Part shown: positions 25,590 to 36,713 of the stretch, in pieces
Position numbering within the stretch: position 1 is the first letter of the stretch
Layout: each line of letters begins with the position of its first letter
Assembly (NCBI RefSeq): GCF_024679245.1
Contig: NC_090187.1
Location: 2,704,751-2,768,750, forward strand
Reading direction: 5' to 3'
Source: Pseudorasbora parva
Taxonomy: Eukaryota > Chordata > Actinopteri > Cypriniformes > Gobionidae
Length of the DNA stretch: 64,000 nt
Notes under the pieces: generated by a model
What the model saw: only the letters and a program-made list of their open reading frames with translations
Databases searched by the model: none
What the model was told of the DNA's origin: nothing
Program-made: the position numbers and the translations under genes

Positions 25590-26410
25590 TTTGTGTAAAC
25601 GTAAAAAACGTGAATCTGTGAGAACGCGGCGACGGCATGCACGTAAGCTACGTGTGTATAGGCGAGCGCGTTTGAATGTGCGCAGGCCCGTAGTTTTTCT
25701 TTACATAATGATCGCGTCTTGTACGCATAATAGCGTTTTAGTCGTTCTGGATCATTTCGACAATGTTTCCATCACAGAGGGAAGGTGAAGTGAAGGAGGC
25801 CTTCACAGGGGAGCGCCTTGACACGATTACACACTGGCTGTCCGTTTTTATCTCGGCCCCAATGTTAACAGGTAAGAGCACACTGCCCGCGTGACGCGCG
25901 CGGCTCGAGCCGCACCGAAAACGCGTGCATGCTAGAAATGCGAGACACGCAAGCACAAGCATTTCCTAGCAATATAGAAAACACTAGCAAACGAGTAAAT
26001 TTTCACTCTGGGCGACTAAATAATATAGGCTATATAGTTAGCCATTGGTTAATAAATTCTTGATTTTACTCGCCTGTGTGTTTTCTCTCGCGCTGAACAC
26101 TGACTGAGCGAGTGAGCGTGTGAGAGTTTCTCAGCTCATCTAACGACATGCCGTAAACTCTAGTGCTAAGGCGCACTTGCTGAGCGCGTTTCTCACAAAC
26201 ACACACAGCAGGCTCGCGAGATAATCTCCACGCATAATCTACGCGCTATAAATTAACAATATTCATTTATAATTATTCAGTTTTGAAGAACAAGCTGCGA
26301 TATGCGTTTTCCGCCGTAAGTGGGCGGGGCTAATGCGCAAATGGCAATTTCAATGGCTACAGGTGTTATGAGATTTCGGTTTCTGGGCGGGGCTTACATG
26401 AATATTAATG
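25590..26410. promoter_or_regulatory. CpG-rich patch, possible promoter region
   Basis: Against an AT-rich background this stretch is rich in CpG (for example GACGCGCGCGGCTCGAGCCG near 25890) and has two GGGCGGGGC GC-box-like motifs (about 26322 and 26385). A short frame starting at ATG 25763 runs 36 codons to a good splice donor (AACAG/GTAAGA at 25871/25872). No protein family was recognised and no second exon found, so a gene start is only a possibility. A decayed GC-rich repeat is the alternative. Confidence 0.25.
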
Positions 26411-27372
26411 AGTTTCCCGAATGAAACTGAGAATTTTACTCAGCATGTTTAATGGATTATCTCGATAAAGGTAAATAATTTCGGCGCGAGTTTATGGCTA
26501 AACTATTTATCGTTTCAGAACAGTTTATTATTATTATTATTTGCACGTTTTGTGCAATCGTCCTATGCTACAATTGTCCCTGATGAATGCAGTCGTTCAC
26601 TTATAATGTTAGGAGAAGTAAACTTATAATAAGCGAATACATTAGCTATTTCATTTCATTGTTATTTTCCTTACTTTTGAGATGATGTCTTTTATCAGTT
26701 TATGAACTGCCCGTAAAAACTGAAATAAGCCTGTTTTATTGTATCTGGGGACATTATAATTTTTGTAGCATAGCCTACTGATGATGTGCTAACTTCCCCT
26801 TTAATGAGCCAAACAATTGAATATTCTCCATGTTCTCTGATTATGAACTGTTTGCTGTGTGGTTGTACAAGTCACAGCGCTGAAAAATGTCGCTGTTTTT
26901 TTTTCTCCCATGTTTCCCATAAAACAATGTATGAATTAAATAATTTAAAAGTATAAAATGAATTGTTTAACAAAGAAATATACATTTACAAATAAAAATG
27001 ATGACACGGTTTAAGGTTCCACTTCCACTGTGAAACCAAATATTCCAGAACACATATTACACTGATTTCCAATAGAAGAACAGATAAATAATATTCTTAT
27101 GAACAGATTATCATTTTATTTATTGTTATGCACTTCTGTTAGCTTCTCTTATAAAGCTTTAAAACTGTTATCCCTCTGCAAATGTCTGAAATAACACCCA
27201 CAACAATGTCAGTGGCCTAATAAACATTTTGCAGCCTCTACTGATCTGTCTACTCTCTGTCATCTGCTCTTTCTTTGACCATGTGTTGCACTGCCTGGAT
27301 GATACACATTGATGATCATTTATATCGGATCTATGTTGATGCACAACAAACACTCATTTATCAGTCATAAAG
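26411..27372. other. Non-coding stretch, nothing recognised
   Basis: AT-rich. No exon or repeat with clear ends. Confidence 0.4.
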
Positions 27373-27555
27373 GCCTGGTTTCACAGACAGGGTTTAGATT
27401 AACTAGGCCTAGTTAAATTAGGACATTTAGCTTTAACATTACACATGCCTTAGAAAAAGACATTAATGGGTGCATCTTGAGACAAAACAATGGAAATGAC
27501 ATATTTTAAGATATGCTTTCAGTTATAACAGCTAAAGACTTTTCTGTGAAACCGG
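27373..27555. repeat. Foldback MITE (CCTGGTTTCACAGA termini)
   Basis: The left end GCCTGGTTTCACAGACAGGG is answered by CTTTTCTGTGAAACCGG at the right. This terminal pair is common in teleost MITEs. 183 bp with no coding. Confidence 0.6.
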
Positions 27556-27897
27556 AAGTGGCTCATAAACATGTAGGTTCTTAATTGGGCTTCATAGAAG
27601 CACTTTTGACTTTAAATCTTGATAAATTAAACATCTTTAAACTATTGAATCAATGTTAAAACATTTGACATTCTGTCATCTTGACTTTTTTAATCACTCT
27701 TAAGATTTGCAAGACAAAAGTTTGGAATCGCTATGATTTAAATGTTAACTTTTATTCAGTAAGAATAGATTCTATTGGTAAACAAACAACAACAAAAAGA
27801 CAGTAAAGACATAATTATTTATATTTAAAATAAATGCTGCTCTTCTAAACTACCTATTCATAAAGAATCCGGAAAACCAACCCAATCACACATAAAT

Positions 27898-28133
27898 GCG
27901 TATAAATAGTACGAGTGTGCAATGTCGTGGAATGTATACACCAAAACTCACTTTATGGCGTATATATGACACGCTCTTGGGTAGGTTTAGGGTGGTGGGG
28001 TTTGGGGTTCGTATGTATAATACACCATAAAATGCGTCTCATATGCACGCGAAAAACAGCGTGCCATAGACACGCCAAAATGAGTTTTGGCATATACATT
28101 CCACGACATTGCACACTCGTACTATTTATACGC
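27898..28133. repeat. Foldback element with ~54-bp near-perfect arms
   Basis: GCGTATAAATAGTACGAGTG at the left pairs with CACTCGTACTATTTATACGC at the right. Pairing continues through the central GTCGTGGAATGTATA to AAAACTCA / TGAGTTTT. The loop contains GGGTAGGTTTAGGGTGG, a motif that recurs elsewhere in the window. Confidence 0.75.
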
Positions 28134-28219
28134 CACAACCATTTTCAACTGTGATGCATGTTTATAGAGCAGAAAATCCCCATATATTAGTGAATATATG
28201 AAATTTTTAATGAAATGAA

Positions 28220-28370
28220 ATTCAGAAATAATGATTTCTGAAGGGTCATGAGTCATGGGACACTGCAGACTGGAGCTCAGCCATCACAAGATAAAAAAAT
28301 AAAAAAATATAGAGAATACATTTGGTTAAAATATTTAACACATTTTTTTAAATCAGATAAATGCAGCCTT
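28220..28370 (+). repeat. Dispersed repeat family C, degraded copy
   Basis: ATGATTTCTGAAGGGTCATG with CTGCAGACTGGAG, then ATAAATGCAGCCTTGGTGAA, matches the 23.76-kb copy. Confidence 0.55.
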
Positions 28371-28376
28371 GGTGAA

Positions 28377-28503
28377 CATAAAAAAGAAGGACCGTTGAAC
28401 AGTATGATTAGCCTATAGAAAAACAGACAGGTTATATAGCCTATACATAAAAAAGAAGGACCTTTAAACAGTTTTATTAGCCTATAGAAAAACAGGCAGG
28501 CTT
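28377..28503. repeat. Direct repeat of ~69 bp, two copies
   Basis: CATAAAAAAGAAGGACC ... TTAGCCTATAGAAAAACAG occurs at 28377 and again at 28446 with a few differences. Confidence 0.75.
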
Positions 28504-28509
28504 TTCTCA

Positions 28510-29003
28510 TGACACTTGTAATTAAAATTGTACTTCTGTAGACCTATAAAAGTAACACGTTTAGGCTTGTGTGTGGTTTTAAGTTATTTGATCAATAAAA
28601 ATGAACATGAATTTAAGAACAAATCACACCAGGATAGATTAACTTCTTAGTCCACATATACAAATACAGGTTTATGAACAAATTATGACAATTATTAAAA
28701 TACCGTTTTAAAGCATCATGGTACAAAGAAAGGAAAAGCACAACGGAATGAAATCAGTACGACTAGTTGAAGTTTGCTTAATGCCTGCAATCTTTCAGTC
28801 AGGTAGGCTTACGACAAAACTTGCAAACTAATAAATATTTAATAAACGCAATAAACAATTGAAGTTTAAACAATTGATGCTCTGGGCATTAACTGTAATA
28901 ACTCTGTGTTGCCAATCCGGTTAGTTTTTTTTCCCTATAGACTGTACTCACAAAGATATAACGATCAAGATAAACTTAAAAATTTGCCGGAGTTGTCCTT
29001 TAA
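28510..29003. other. Non-coding stretch, nothing recognised
   Basis: AT-rich. No gene seen before the TTAA element. Confidence 0.4.
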
Positions 29004-30209
29004 AGGGGGGGTGAAACACTCAGTTTCAGTCAATCTCATGTCAATCTTGAGTACCTATAGAGTAGTATTGCATCCTTCATATCTCCGAAAAGTCTTTAGT
29101 TTTATTATATTTATAAAAGAAATATGGGCTGTACTGAGTCTTTCAGGAAAAAAACGAGCGCCTGGAGGCGTATCGTGTGGGCGGAGCTAAAGAATGACGA
29201 GTGCAAAGCGGTGATGTCCTCAAGCGTGGAGAAACCCATCTATCTCAGCTAATACAGATAATGATCCACAATCAAATCTGAGGGAGAAATAAATTGAACA
29301 GGAGAAACGGCAACATCAGGACGTCCGTCTCTGTGGTATGTAAGTTACTGTATTTAGTGGCCTCTCCACATTTCTGTGTGTTTACTCGCAGTGTATGAGG
29401 ACATGATTCGGTTTATGGACTATTGTATGTGACTAAACCTTAGAAGTAGCAAGCAAACCGGTTTTGCACGTCAGAATACTGTAACGTTATACAGAACAAC
29501 AATGGAGTCCGTTAGCGCATTTGAATGACGAAGCACGCGATCGTGTCGTTTACTGATGTTTACTCATGCGACGATAGCCGACAGCACAGACATTTGAAGC
29601 AGTTTTACTCACCGGCTGCTTCCAAAGCAGGACTGAACCTTTATCGCTGGGACTGCTCCGTCAAAAACACACTTCTTTGGTATGATTTGGTAAAGTCCTG
29701 ACAGCAGTGGCGTGTAAATCCACTTTGAGACGCGACTGAAACGATGTTGTGAAGCTTCCCGTCATTTCTGCGTTCAAATCGGTTCAAATGCAGCGCTGCC
29801 TTCCCGGAATGCTGTGCTGAAGCGTTGAAGTCGCTCGACGTCACCCATAGGAATAAAGAGAAGCGCGGCGCCACATAAGTGTTCACGGACGACTGGATCT
29901 GCAGCTGAGCGAGTGTTTATGGCGTGCATTTCCTCTCTCTCACTCTAGTTACGCGCGCGCGCACCCTACCGGGAGAAGAGCCGTACGGCCCATACAAGGA
30001 CCTTCCGCTCTATTAACGTCAAGCCAACCCATACTCGAAAAAAACTCGCCGAAACTTGTGAGAAACCGGAAGGAGTATTTTTAACACAGAAATACTCCAT
30101 CAAACGTCCAACATTAGTTTTTGAAACTTTGTCTATGTTTAGGATGGGAATCCAAGTCTTTAACAGTGTAAAAAGCTCAGTATGCACGAAACAGCATTTC
30201 ACCCCCCCT
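29004..30209. mobile_element. T2-type (Kolobok-like) non-autonomous transposon, 1.2 kb
   Basis: The ends are AGGGGGGGTGAAA and TTTCACCCCCCCT, a perfect 13-bp inverted repeat. TTAA lies on both sides (29000-29003 and 30210-30213). The TTAAAGGRR-like start matches the T2 group of TTAA-duplicating elements. The interior is GC-richer than its surroundings and shows no transposase domain. Confidence 0.8.
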
Positions 30210-30285
30210 TTAATGCAGCAATTATTTAACTGATTTGAATAATATAAATAGATAATGATCTATGTGTATGCCATAGTTAAGAGAT

Positions 30286-30764
30286 GTAGCCTGACAAGCC
30301 AGACCCACATCAAGATGTTTGGTCTGGAAACTCACCATTGACGGCTCATCTGAGGGGCGGATAAACGGTTGTCTTTCAAACTCCCTCTGCACGCGATAGG
30401 ATAGCGCTACAACCAACCAGAGCAACGAAGGTGAAGCAGAGCTAACTGAAGCTACTAAACATGTAAAGATTAAACATTCGCCGTATCCGGTCGGCAAAAG
30501 TCAGAATGACTTCAGTGCCGTTCTTTGTTCTTTTCTCAGAGAAAAGCTTAACTCCAAGTCTTCCAGAGTCGCGGTCAAAGCTGATTCGAAAGACCGCCAT
30601 TCGCCAGTTTCTGCATTTAATAGAAGCACACAAGCGCAACTCAGCCGTCATTATGTTAAGCCCCGCCCACCGACTCTATACACGATGTGATTGGCCAGAC
30701 CAGAGTTCGGCATTTACAGCTCAGAAGGGTATTGAGAGTTGCTAGACGACACTCGCAGGCAGAG
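30286..30764 (+). repeat. Dispersed repeat family B, copy 2
   Basis: Same order and orientation as 9748-10274: GTAGCCTGACAAGCC, ACTCACCATTGACGGCTCA, TCCGGTCGGC, GCTAGACGACACTCG. It lacks the last ~25 bp of copy 1. The two copies differ by small indels, so they are independent insertions. Confidence 0.7.
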
Positions 30765-31582
30765 TGTAGGTGCTTAATAGGAAAAGGATAGGCCACGTGC
30801 AGTTGATTTTGATATTCACGTTATCATCTGGCCAGAGTTTATAGACCGCAATAGATGTGAATGACTATAATGTGTTAAGAGCTCGCTCAAGTACTGGGGA
30901 GCCAAACTATTTAGTGCTCTATAGGTTAAAAGTTAAAGTTTTCTGCTGTTTCATTATCAGCCAGCTTCAAGTCTCACAAGCACCGCTCACTCTCTACCGT
31001 CTCGTCATACCGTACATAACAATTGTCCTAACAGTTATACTATTTTCAAGGTCTATCCACGTCATTACTGCAAGGTGGATGATTCTAATTGGCTCAGAGA
31101 AAATGAACAGTCATGGTAAATTCCCACACATTGTCAGTTACTCAGGTTCAGATGTCCATAGAGCGCTTGTTGATGCTTTCACCCCGTAATTAGGCACGTA
31201 GTGACCTTCCAGGTCTGGAGCAGGTGCCAGCTTGCCCAGAACAACAAGTTCCCATCTCTTAGGATGCCCATAATCCACCTCCAATACTGATCTGTAACAC
31301 AGAGTACTGCACACATCCACAGAGACACAGTCTCTCCAAGGTGTGAGTTGGTTGAGCTCTTGCCCGAACCAGAACGTTTCCCAAAACATACTGATAGCAT
31401 GTGCTTTCTCTTAGTAAGAGGTACAGGCAATAGTCATTTTGATTCTTTAGTGTTTCAGTCAAAATAAATATAAAATAAATTAAATATACTAGAAATGAAA
31501 GACATCCATATTTCATATCTGGAAGCCAGACTAAGTGATCAAGCACGGTTACTGCACTCCTGGCATGTTAGAGATTGTGTGC

Positions 31583-31584
<2 letters not shown>
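30765..31584. other. Non-coding stretch, nothing recognised
   Basis: Overlapping frames on both strands around 31140-31540 show no recognised domain. Confidence 0.35.
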
Positions 31585-31652
<68 letters not shown>

Positions 31653-31672
31653 ATAGATTATATATATATATA
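31585..31672. repeat. (TA)n microsatellite
   Basis: Runs of TA with a GGATAGAT interruption near 31651. Confidence 0.9.
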
Positions 31673-31761
31673 TCTATAAAATATATTTTTTTTATTTATT
31701 TTATTTAATTTTTTTATTAATCTTAAATTAAAATTATTACACTGGGTTACACAACATAAAT

Positions 31762-32108
31762 AGGGGAGACCGGGTATGGTTGTAAGACTTTTTTTCTTCA
31801 GCACCTAAAACTAACCTTTTTTTAGTTACACGTCTGAAACTTTTAGGCAAAGTACCCACATTTGTCTACTAGAAATGGCAACCATTTAATTTTCTTAAAC
31901 TATATCACAGACTTTGTGAGATACAAATTGGTCCTTTGTTACAACCTACCCCAGACCAGGAACACATACTCTAAAAAAAAACTAAGGGTTCTCTAAGTGA
32001 CACAGCAACAGATTTATGTGTGAAATATGTGATTATGGGGTGTGTATGTGCATATTGTGTGTGTGTGTTTGTGCATGCATGTGTGCATTTGTTTGTGCAT
32101 ATCTGTAC

Positions 32109-32182
<74 letters not shown>

Positions 32183-32290
32183 AAATTAACATAAACATTG
32201 GCATTCTGTAGAAATATTAAAACCAAAAAAAAATGTTCTTAGTTTTATGTATGTGGATGGTTGTTTCAAAACACGTTACAACCTACCCCG
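31762..32290. repeat. Repeat with GGGGAGACCGGGTATGGTTG / ACAACCTACCCC ends, carrying (GT)n-(GA)n
   Basis: The left motif GGGTATGGTTGTAAGAC is echoed in inverted form by GTTACAACCTACCCCG (about 32275-32290) and TTACAACCTACCCCAG (31939). A GT-rich then pure GA block lies at 32110-32181. Boundaries are approximate. Confidence 0.5.
32128..32181. repeat. (GA)n microsatellite
   Basis: Pure GA run following GTGTGTGT. Confidence 0.95.
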
Positions 32291-32689
32291 CCACTGTCAC
32301 CCATTGTTGAGCTAGCATGGTGCTTTGAGCAGGAAGTTGATACACCATTCTTGACCAGATATAACTAATACAACATTATCGGCAATGGTAGAAGTACTAA
32401 ACGAAATATCATCTTGTTTTTGTTTTGTTTTTACCTCGAGAATGAATTAGATCTAATCAATCAGATTTTCTACTGTGTCTTCAGGAGAGATAGCAACAGA
32501 GACTGGAAAACCTCCATGTGGGATCGTAATGTAAGCCAGAGGAAACTGAAACTGTCATATTGGTAGTGTTACACGTGGTCTCCCTATGAATAAAATAACA
32601 TACCAACAACATAAAACATTCACATATGTACATTCTTAAAGTGTCCCTATTATGGATTTTTTTTAAATCCTTTAAAATGCCCCTAAACC

Positions 32690-33030
32690 AACCAATCACA
32701 CACACACTGCCCCTAAACCTACCCATCACACACACAGCCCCTAAACCTACCCATCACACACACTGCCCCTAAACCTACCCATCACACACACAGCCCCTAA
32801 ACCAACCAATCACACACTGCCCCTAAACCTACCCATCACACACACTGCCCCTAAACCTACCCATCACACACACAGCCCCTAAACCAACCAATCACACACA
32901 CACTGCCCCTAAACCTACCCATCACACACACAGCCCCTAAACCAACCAATCACACACACACTGCCCCTAAACCTACCCATCACACACACACTGCCCCTAA
33001 ACCTACCCATCACACACACTGCCCCTAAAC
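32690..33030. repeat. ~30-bp minisatellite (CCCCTAAACCTACCCATCAC)
   Basis: Units of CCCCTAAACC(T)ACCCATCAC followed by 2-4 CA pairs and TG or AG, repeated about eleven times. Some units have AACCAATCAC in place of ACCCATCAC. The array abuts the 36-bp satellite directly. The core CTAAACCTACCC also occurs at 41343, and in reverse near 27976, 42510, 42594 and 42626. Confidence 0.85.
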
Positions 33031-34247
33031 CGGAGATGATGGTTCGTTTAGGCGTAGACATACACGTGGAGATGATGGTTCGTTTCGGCGTAGACATACA
33101 CGCGGAGATGATGGTTCGTTTCGGCGTAGACATACACGCGGAGATGATGGTTCGTTTCGGCGTAGACATACACGCGGAGATGATGGTTCATTTCGGCGTA
33201 GACATACACGCGGAGATGATGGTTCGTTTCGGCGTAGACATACACGCGGAGATGAAGGTTCCTTTAGGCGTAGACATACACGCGGAGATGATGGTTCGTT
33301 TAGGCGTAGACATACACGCGGAGATGATGGTTCGTTTAGGCGTAGACATACACGCGGAGATGATGGTTCGTTTAGGCGTAGACATACACGCGGAGATGAT
33401 GGTTCGTTTCGGCGTAGACATACACGTGGAGATGATGGTTCGTTTCGGCGTAGACATACACGCGGAGATGATGGTTCGTTTAGGCGTAGACATACACGCG
33501 GAGATGATGGTTCGTTTCGGCGTAGACATACACGCGGAGATGATGGTTCGTTTAGGCGTAGACGTGGAGATGATGGTTCGTTTCGGCGTAGACATACACG
33601 CGGAGATGATGGTTCGTTTCGGCGTAGACATACACGCGGAGATGATGGTTCGTTTCGGCGTAGACATACACGCGGAGATGATGGTTCGTTTCGGCGTAGA
33701 CATACACGCGGAGATGATGGTTCGTTTTGGTGTAGACATACACGCGGAGATGATGGTTCGTTTCGGCGTAGACATACACACGGAGATGATGCTTCGTTTA
33801 GGCGTAGACATACACGTGGAGATGATGGTTTGTTTAGGCGTAGACATACACGTGGAGATGATGGTTCGTTTCGGCGTAGACATACACGCGGAGATGATGG
33901 TTCGTTTCGGCGTAGACATACACGCGGAGATGATGGTTCGTTTCGGTGTAGACATACACGCGGAGATGATGGTTCGTTTAGGCGTAGACATACACGCGGA
34001 GATGATGGTTCGTTTAGGCGTAGACATACACGTGGAGATGATGGTTCGTTTAGGCGTAGACATACACGCGGAGATGATGGTTCGTTTAGGCGTAGACATA
34101 CACGCGGAGATGATGGTTCGTTTAGGCGTAGACATACACGCGGAGATGATGGTTCGTGTCGGCGTAGACATACACGTGGAGATGATGGTTCGTGTCGGCG
34201 TAGACATACACGCGGAGATGATGGTTCGTTTCGCCGTAGACATAATC
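33031..34247. repeat. 36-bp minisatellite, ~34 copies, open in several frames
   Basis: The unit is GGAGATGATGGTTCGTTTCG plus GCGTAGACATACACGC. Variants alternate TTTCG/TTTAG and CACGCGG/CACGTGG, and one unit (about 33550) is 6 bp shorter. Because 36 is divisible by 3, the array reads as a 12-residue repeat (MMVRFGVDIHAE) on the plus strand and as MSTPKRTIISAC on the minus strand without stops. I regard these frames as by-products of the repeat. The array is CpG-dense. It seems to sit in a MITE-like host: a TTAA at 32636-32639 is followed by AGTGTCCCTATTATGG, and the right flank carries GACCAATCAGAGCAGAGCAG. Confidence 0.9.
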
Positions 34248-34639
34248 ACGGCGAATCTGACCAATCAGAGCAGAGCAGCTTGTGGAAAGGAGGGATTTAG
34301 AGAGATTCGTCTGTGGAGTCGTTTGAGGATCATTGAACAATGTGGTGATGTGCAATGTATATTATGAGAAAATGAAAGTGTGTTTTGACCTTTGATGCAT
34401 GTAAACATGTTGACCTCCAAAACAAAATTAGGAAACTTTAAAGTAGCATAATAACATGTCTCTACATGTTGAACTATTTAGGCTTCCTCAGAAACCATAA
34501 TTTCATACAAGCTAACATGAAAAATGAAGTCATATTTTTGTGTAAAGAACATTTTTAATAGCCATATTTCTCTCTCAAAAAGTCTCTCAAAATATCTTCG
34601 TGCTTTGCTGTTTGTTTTTCTACAGGTGAAAAGTAGCTC

Positions 34640-34689
<50 letters not shown>

Positions 34690-35166
34690 GTGCGGCTGTA
34701 CGTGCTTCTCAGTCATGTGACCCAGGCCAGCTGAAAATGTCACAAGTGATTTGGAACAATCATTAACAAAAGTATTGAGAACATTTGAAAGTGATGTAGA
34801 AACTCATGGTTTCTATTAATATCAATATTTGTAAGGAAATGATAGAAAATAAGACAAGAAAGTCAAAACAAGATTTAGAAATGAGGGCTTAAATGTTTGA
34901 CTTTAAAAAAGCACATTTATTGCAATCGGCAGAGAAAAAACATAATGTAGCTAAGTGTCACAAATGCATGTACACAGTCAGCATAAAGGGGAAGTTGCGA
35001 TTGTTTTTTTTATTATTTTATTTTTATATCCGATAGAAACGGCATCTGTGGTTTGCTATTGGTGGATTTCATTCCCATGTGAGTGACAGGTTGCCCCGCC
35101 CTTATTATCAGAGAAGAGAAGTCACTGCAAGAGGGAGGAGGAAGATTATAGAAAACCATTCTTTAA
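34248..35166. other. Repeat flank and non-coding stretch
   Basis: The first ~200 bp (GACCAATCAGAGCAGAGCAG..., GAAAGGAGGGATTTAGAGAG) looks like the right part of the element hosting the minisatellites. After that nothing is recognised apart from a (GT)n block. Confidence 0.4.
34642..34688. repeat. (GT)n microsatellite
   Basis: Pure GT run of about 46 bp. Confidence 0.95.
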
Positions 35167-36122
35167 AGGTCCCGTTCTTCGCGTGTTTTCGAAGCTTTGA
35201 TTATGTTTACAGTGTGCGATATAACATGAGTTCATGTTTCGCGTGTAAAAAAACAGTATTTTTCACACAATTGTCTTATCTGTACAGCGCTGTTTCCTCT
35301 GTCCTAAAAACGGCCTGATGATTTCCTTGTTCTATGAAGTCCCTCCTTCAGAAACACGTAACGAGTTCTGATTGGGCCAGCGCTTCCCGTGTTGTGATTG
35401 GACAGCAGCTTAGCACACGTTGCCCGGAAAGGTCCCGCCTCTTATCATAACGGGTAGATACGCACGCTCAATGTTATTGCAAAAATGTCCATATTGCCTT
35501 ATCAATTTGAGCCGGAATTAGACCCGGAGAATATCGAGGAGGATCGATTACAACCTGCTCAGGAAAGACTTTTGCTGGATGTTTCAGAATGGTAAGCTGT
35601 CTATTCAGGAGTTTAAACTGATCATTACAAACACCAACAATCAATGGTGTCTGAATAAATTACTACACTTTTATATGCTAAGTTTTTCGGATTAGTTTCA
35701 ATTACCATCTAACGTTAGTTAACAAAGCTAAACAGCGTTGCACTTTGTGTCATGAGTTACATAAACTGTTAAACGGACCGACTTAAATAATAAAATACAC
35801 TTACCGGTTGTGGTCCATAAACAACGCTTCCTATTCTCGACCTGCGAGAGCAAAAGGACAACGCCCCCGAATTTGCATGTTCTTTTGGGCGGAGCTTTAG
35901 TCAACAGACGGTTCTAGTGACGTCATTACAGCAGGAAGTGCAGCGGCTGTAGTCCAAACCGGCCGCTCGCTGTCGGCTTCGAAAGGGAACTTCTGTTAAA
36001 TAAAATATCTCGCTTGGCATTGGATTTTGAGCTTTATCATTTTACAGGTATTATTTATGCTCTAACAGCAACATTACACACTAACTAAAGTATGAAAGAT
36101 GGAATCGCGAAGAATGGGACCT
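35167..36122 (+). mobile_element. T2-type (Kolobok-like) element with an exon-like frame
   Basis: The ends are AGGTCCCGTTCTTCGCG and CGCGAAGAATGGGACCT, a 17-bp inverted repeat with one mismatch. They are flanked by TTAA (35163-35166 and 36123-36126). The interior contains a short plus-strand frame (35485-35591) ending at a splice-donor-like GTAAGC. The 956-bp copy lacks a full transposase. Confidence 0.8.
35485..35591 (+). pseudogene. Exon-like frame inside the T2-type element
   Basis: The frame starts at an ATG after AATGTTATTGCAAAA and reads MSILPYQFEPELDPENIEE. It continues Q/E/R/L-rich to VSE, then meets a donor-like G/GTAAGC. A PYxFEPE start of this kind is, to my recollection, common in cyprinid TE-associated proteins annotated as P2X7-like, whose next exon carries a cysteine cluster. 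No such next exon is visible here. Likely a first-exon relic of an element-borne gene. Confidence 0.35.
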
Positions 36123-36514
36123 TTAATAGAAGATCTGCACAGACAAATCATTTATAATAACATTCCACAAATACAAGACTTGTCCATTTTAGTTTCATGT
36201 GGACTTTCCACACAGCTACAAACAAACATAAAACTAACTATAATTATAAATTATAAATAATTATAAACAAACATAATCTTTTAAAAATCCCACAACCCAA
36301 CCACAAACTCTAGATCTGAACAACAAACACTTGCAGGTCTTTCCCTTCACTCACAAACACATAAAATAACACAACATTTAACTTCCAGTTGAATCCTATG
36401 AAAAACATGCAAATGCACTGCTCGGTTTTAGGTAAAGGGGGCAATGCTAATTTCATTTTTACATTGTGTTTGAACATAAATGTGTGTAAAGGGAGTGTTC
36501 TTTGATCACCTACA

Positions 36515-36708
36515 CCAGGGCTATTCAAATCTTATCCTGGAGGGCCAATGCACTGCAGAGTTTCGCTCCAACCCTGATCAAACACACTCACCTGTGATTT
36601 TCTAATGATCCTGAAGACATTGATTAGCATTTTCAGGTGTGTTTGATCAGGGTTGGAGCTAAACTCTGCACCGTATTGGCCCTCCAGGGTAAGATTTAAA
36701 TAGCCCTG
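36515..36708. repeat. Foldback MITE (CCAGGGCTATTCAAATCTTA termini)
   Basis: CAGGGCTATTCAAATCTTAT...CCTGGAGGGCC at the left pairs with GGCCCTCCAGGGTAAGATTT...AAATAGCCCTG at the right. Inside, CAACCCTGATCAAACACA pairs with TGTGTTTGATCAGGGTTG. 194 bp, close to fully palindromic. Confidence 0.8.
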
Positions 36709-36713
36709 TCCTA

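Noticed and set aside
33031..34247. CRISPR-like regular repeat
   Set aside because: Units are contiguous with no unique spacers, and the genome is that of a vertebrate.
33036..34367. 443-residue open frame (and the 358-residue frame on the other strand) across the 36-bp array
   Set aside because: The frames exist because the unit is 36 bp without stops; both strands and several frames are open. No promoter, splice context or conserved non-repeat domain was seen.
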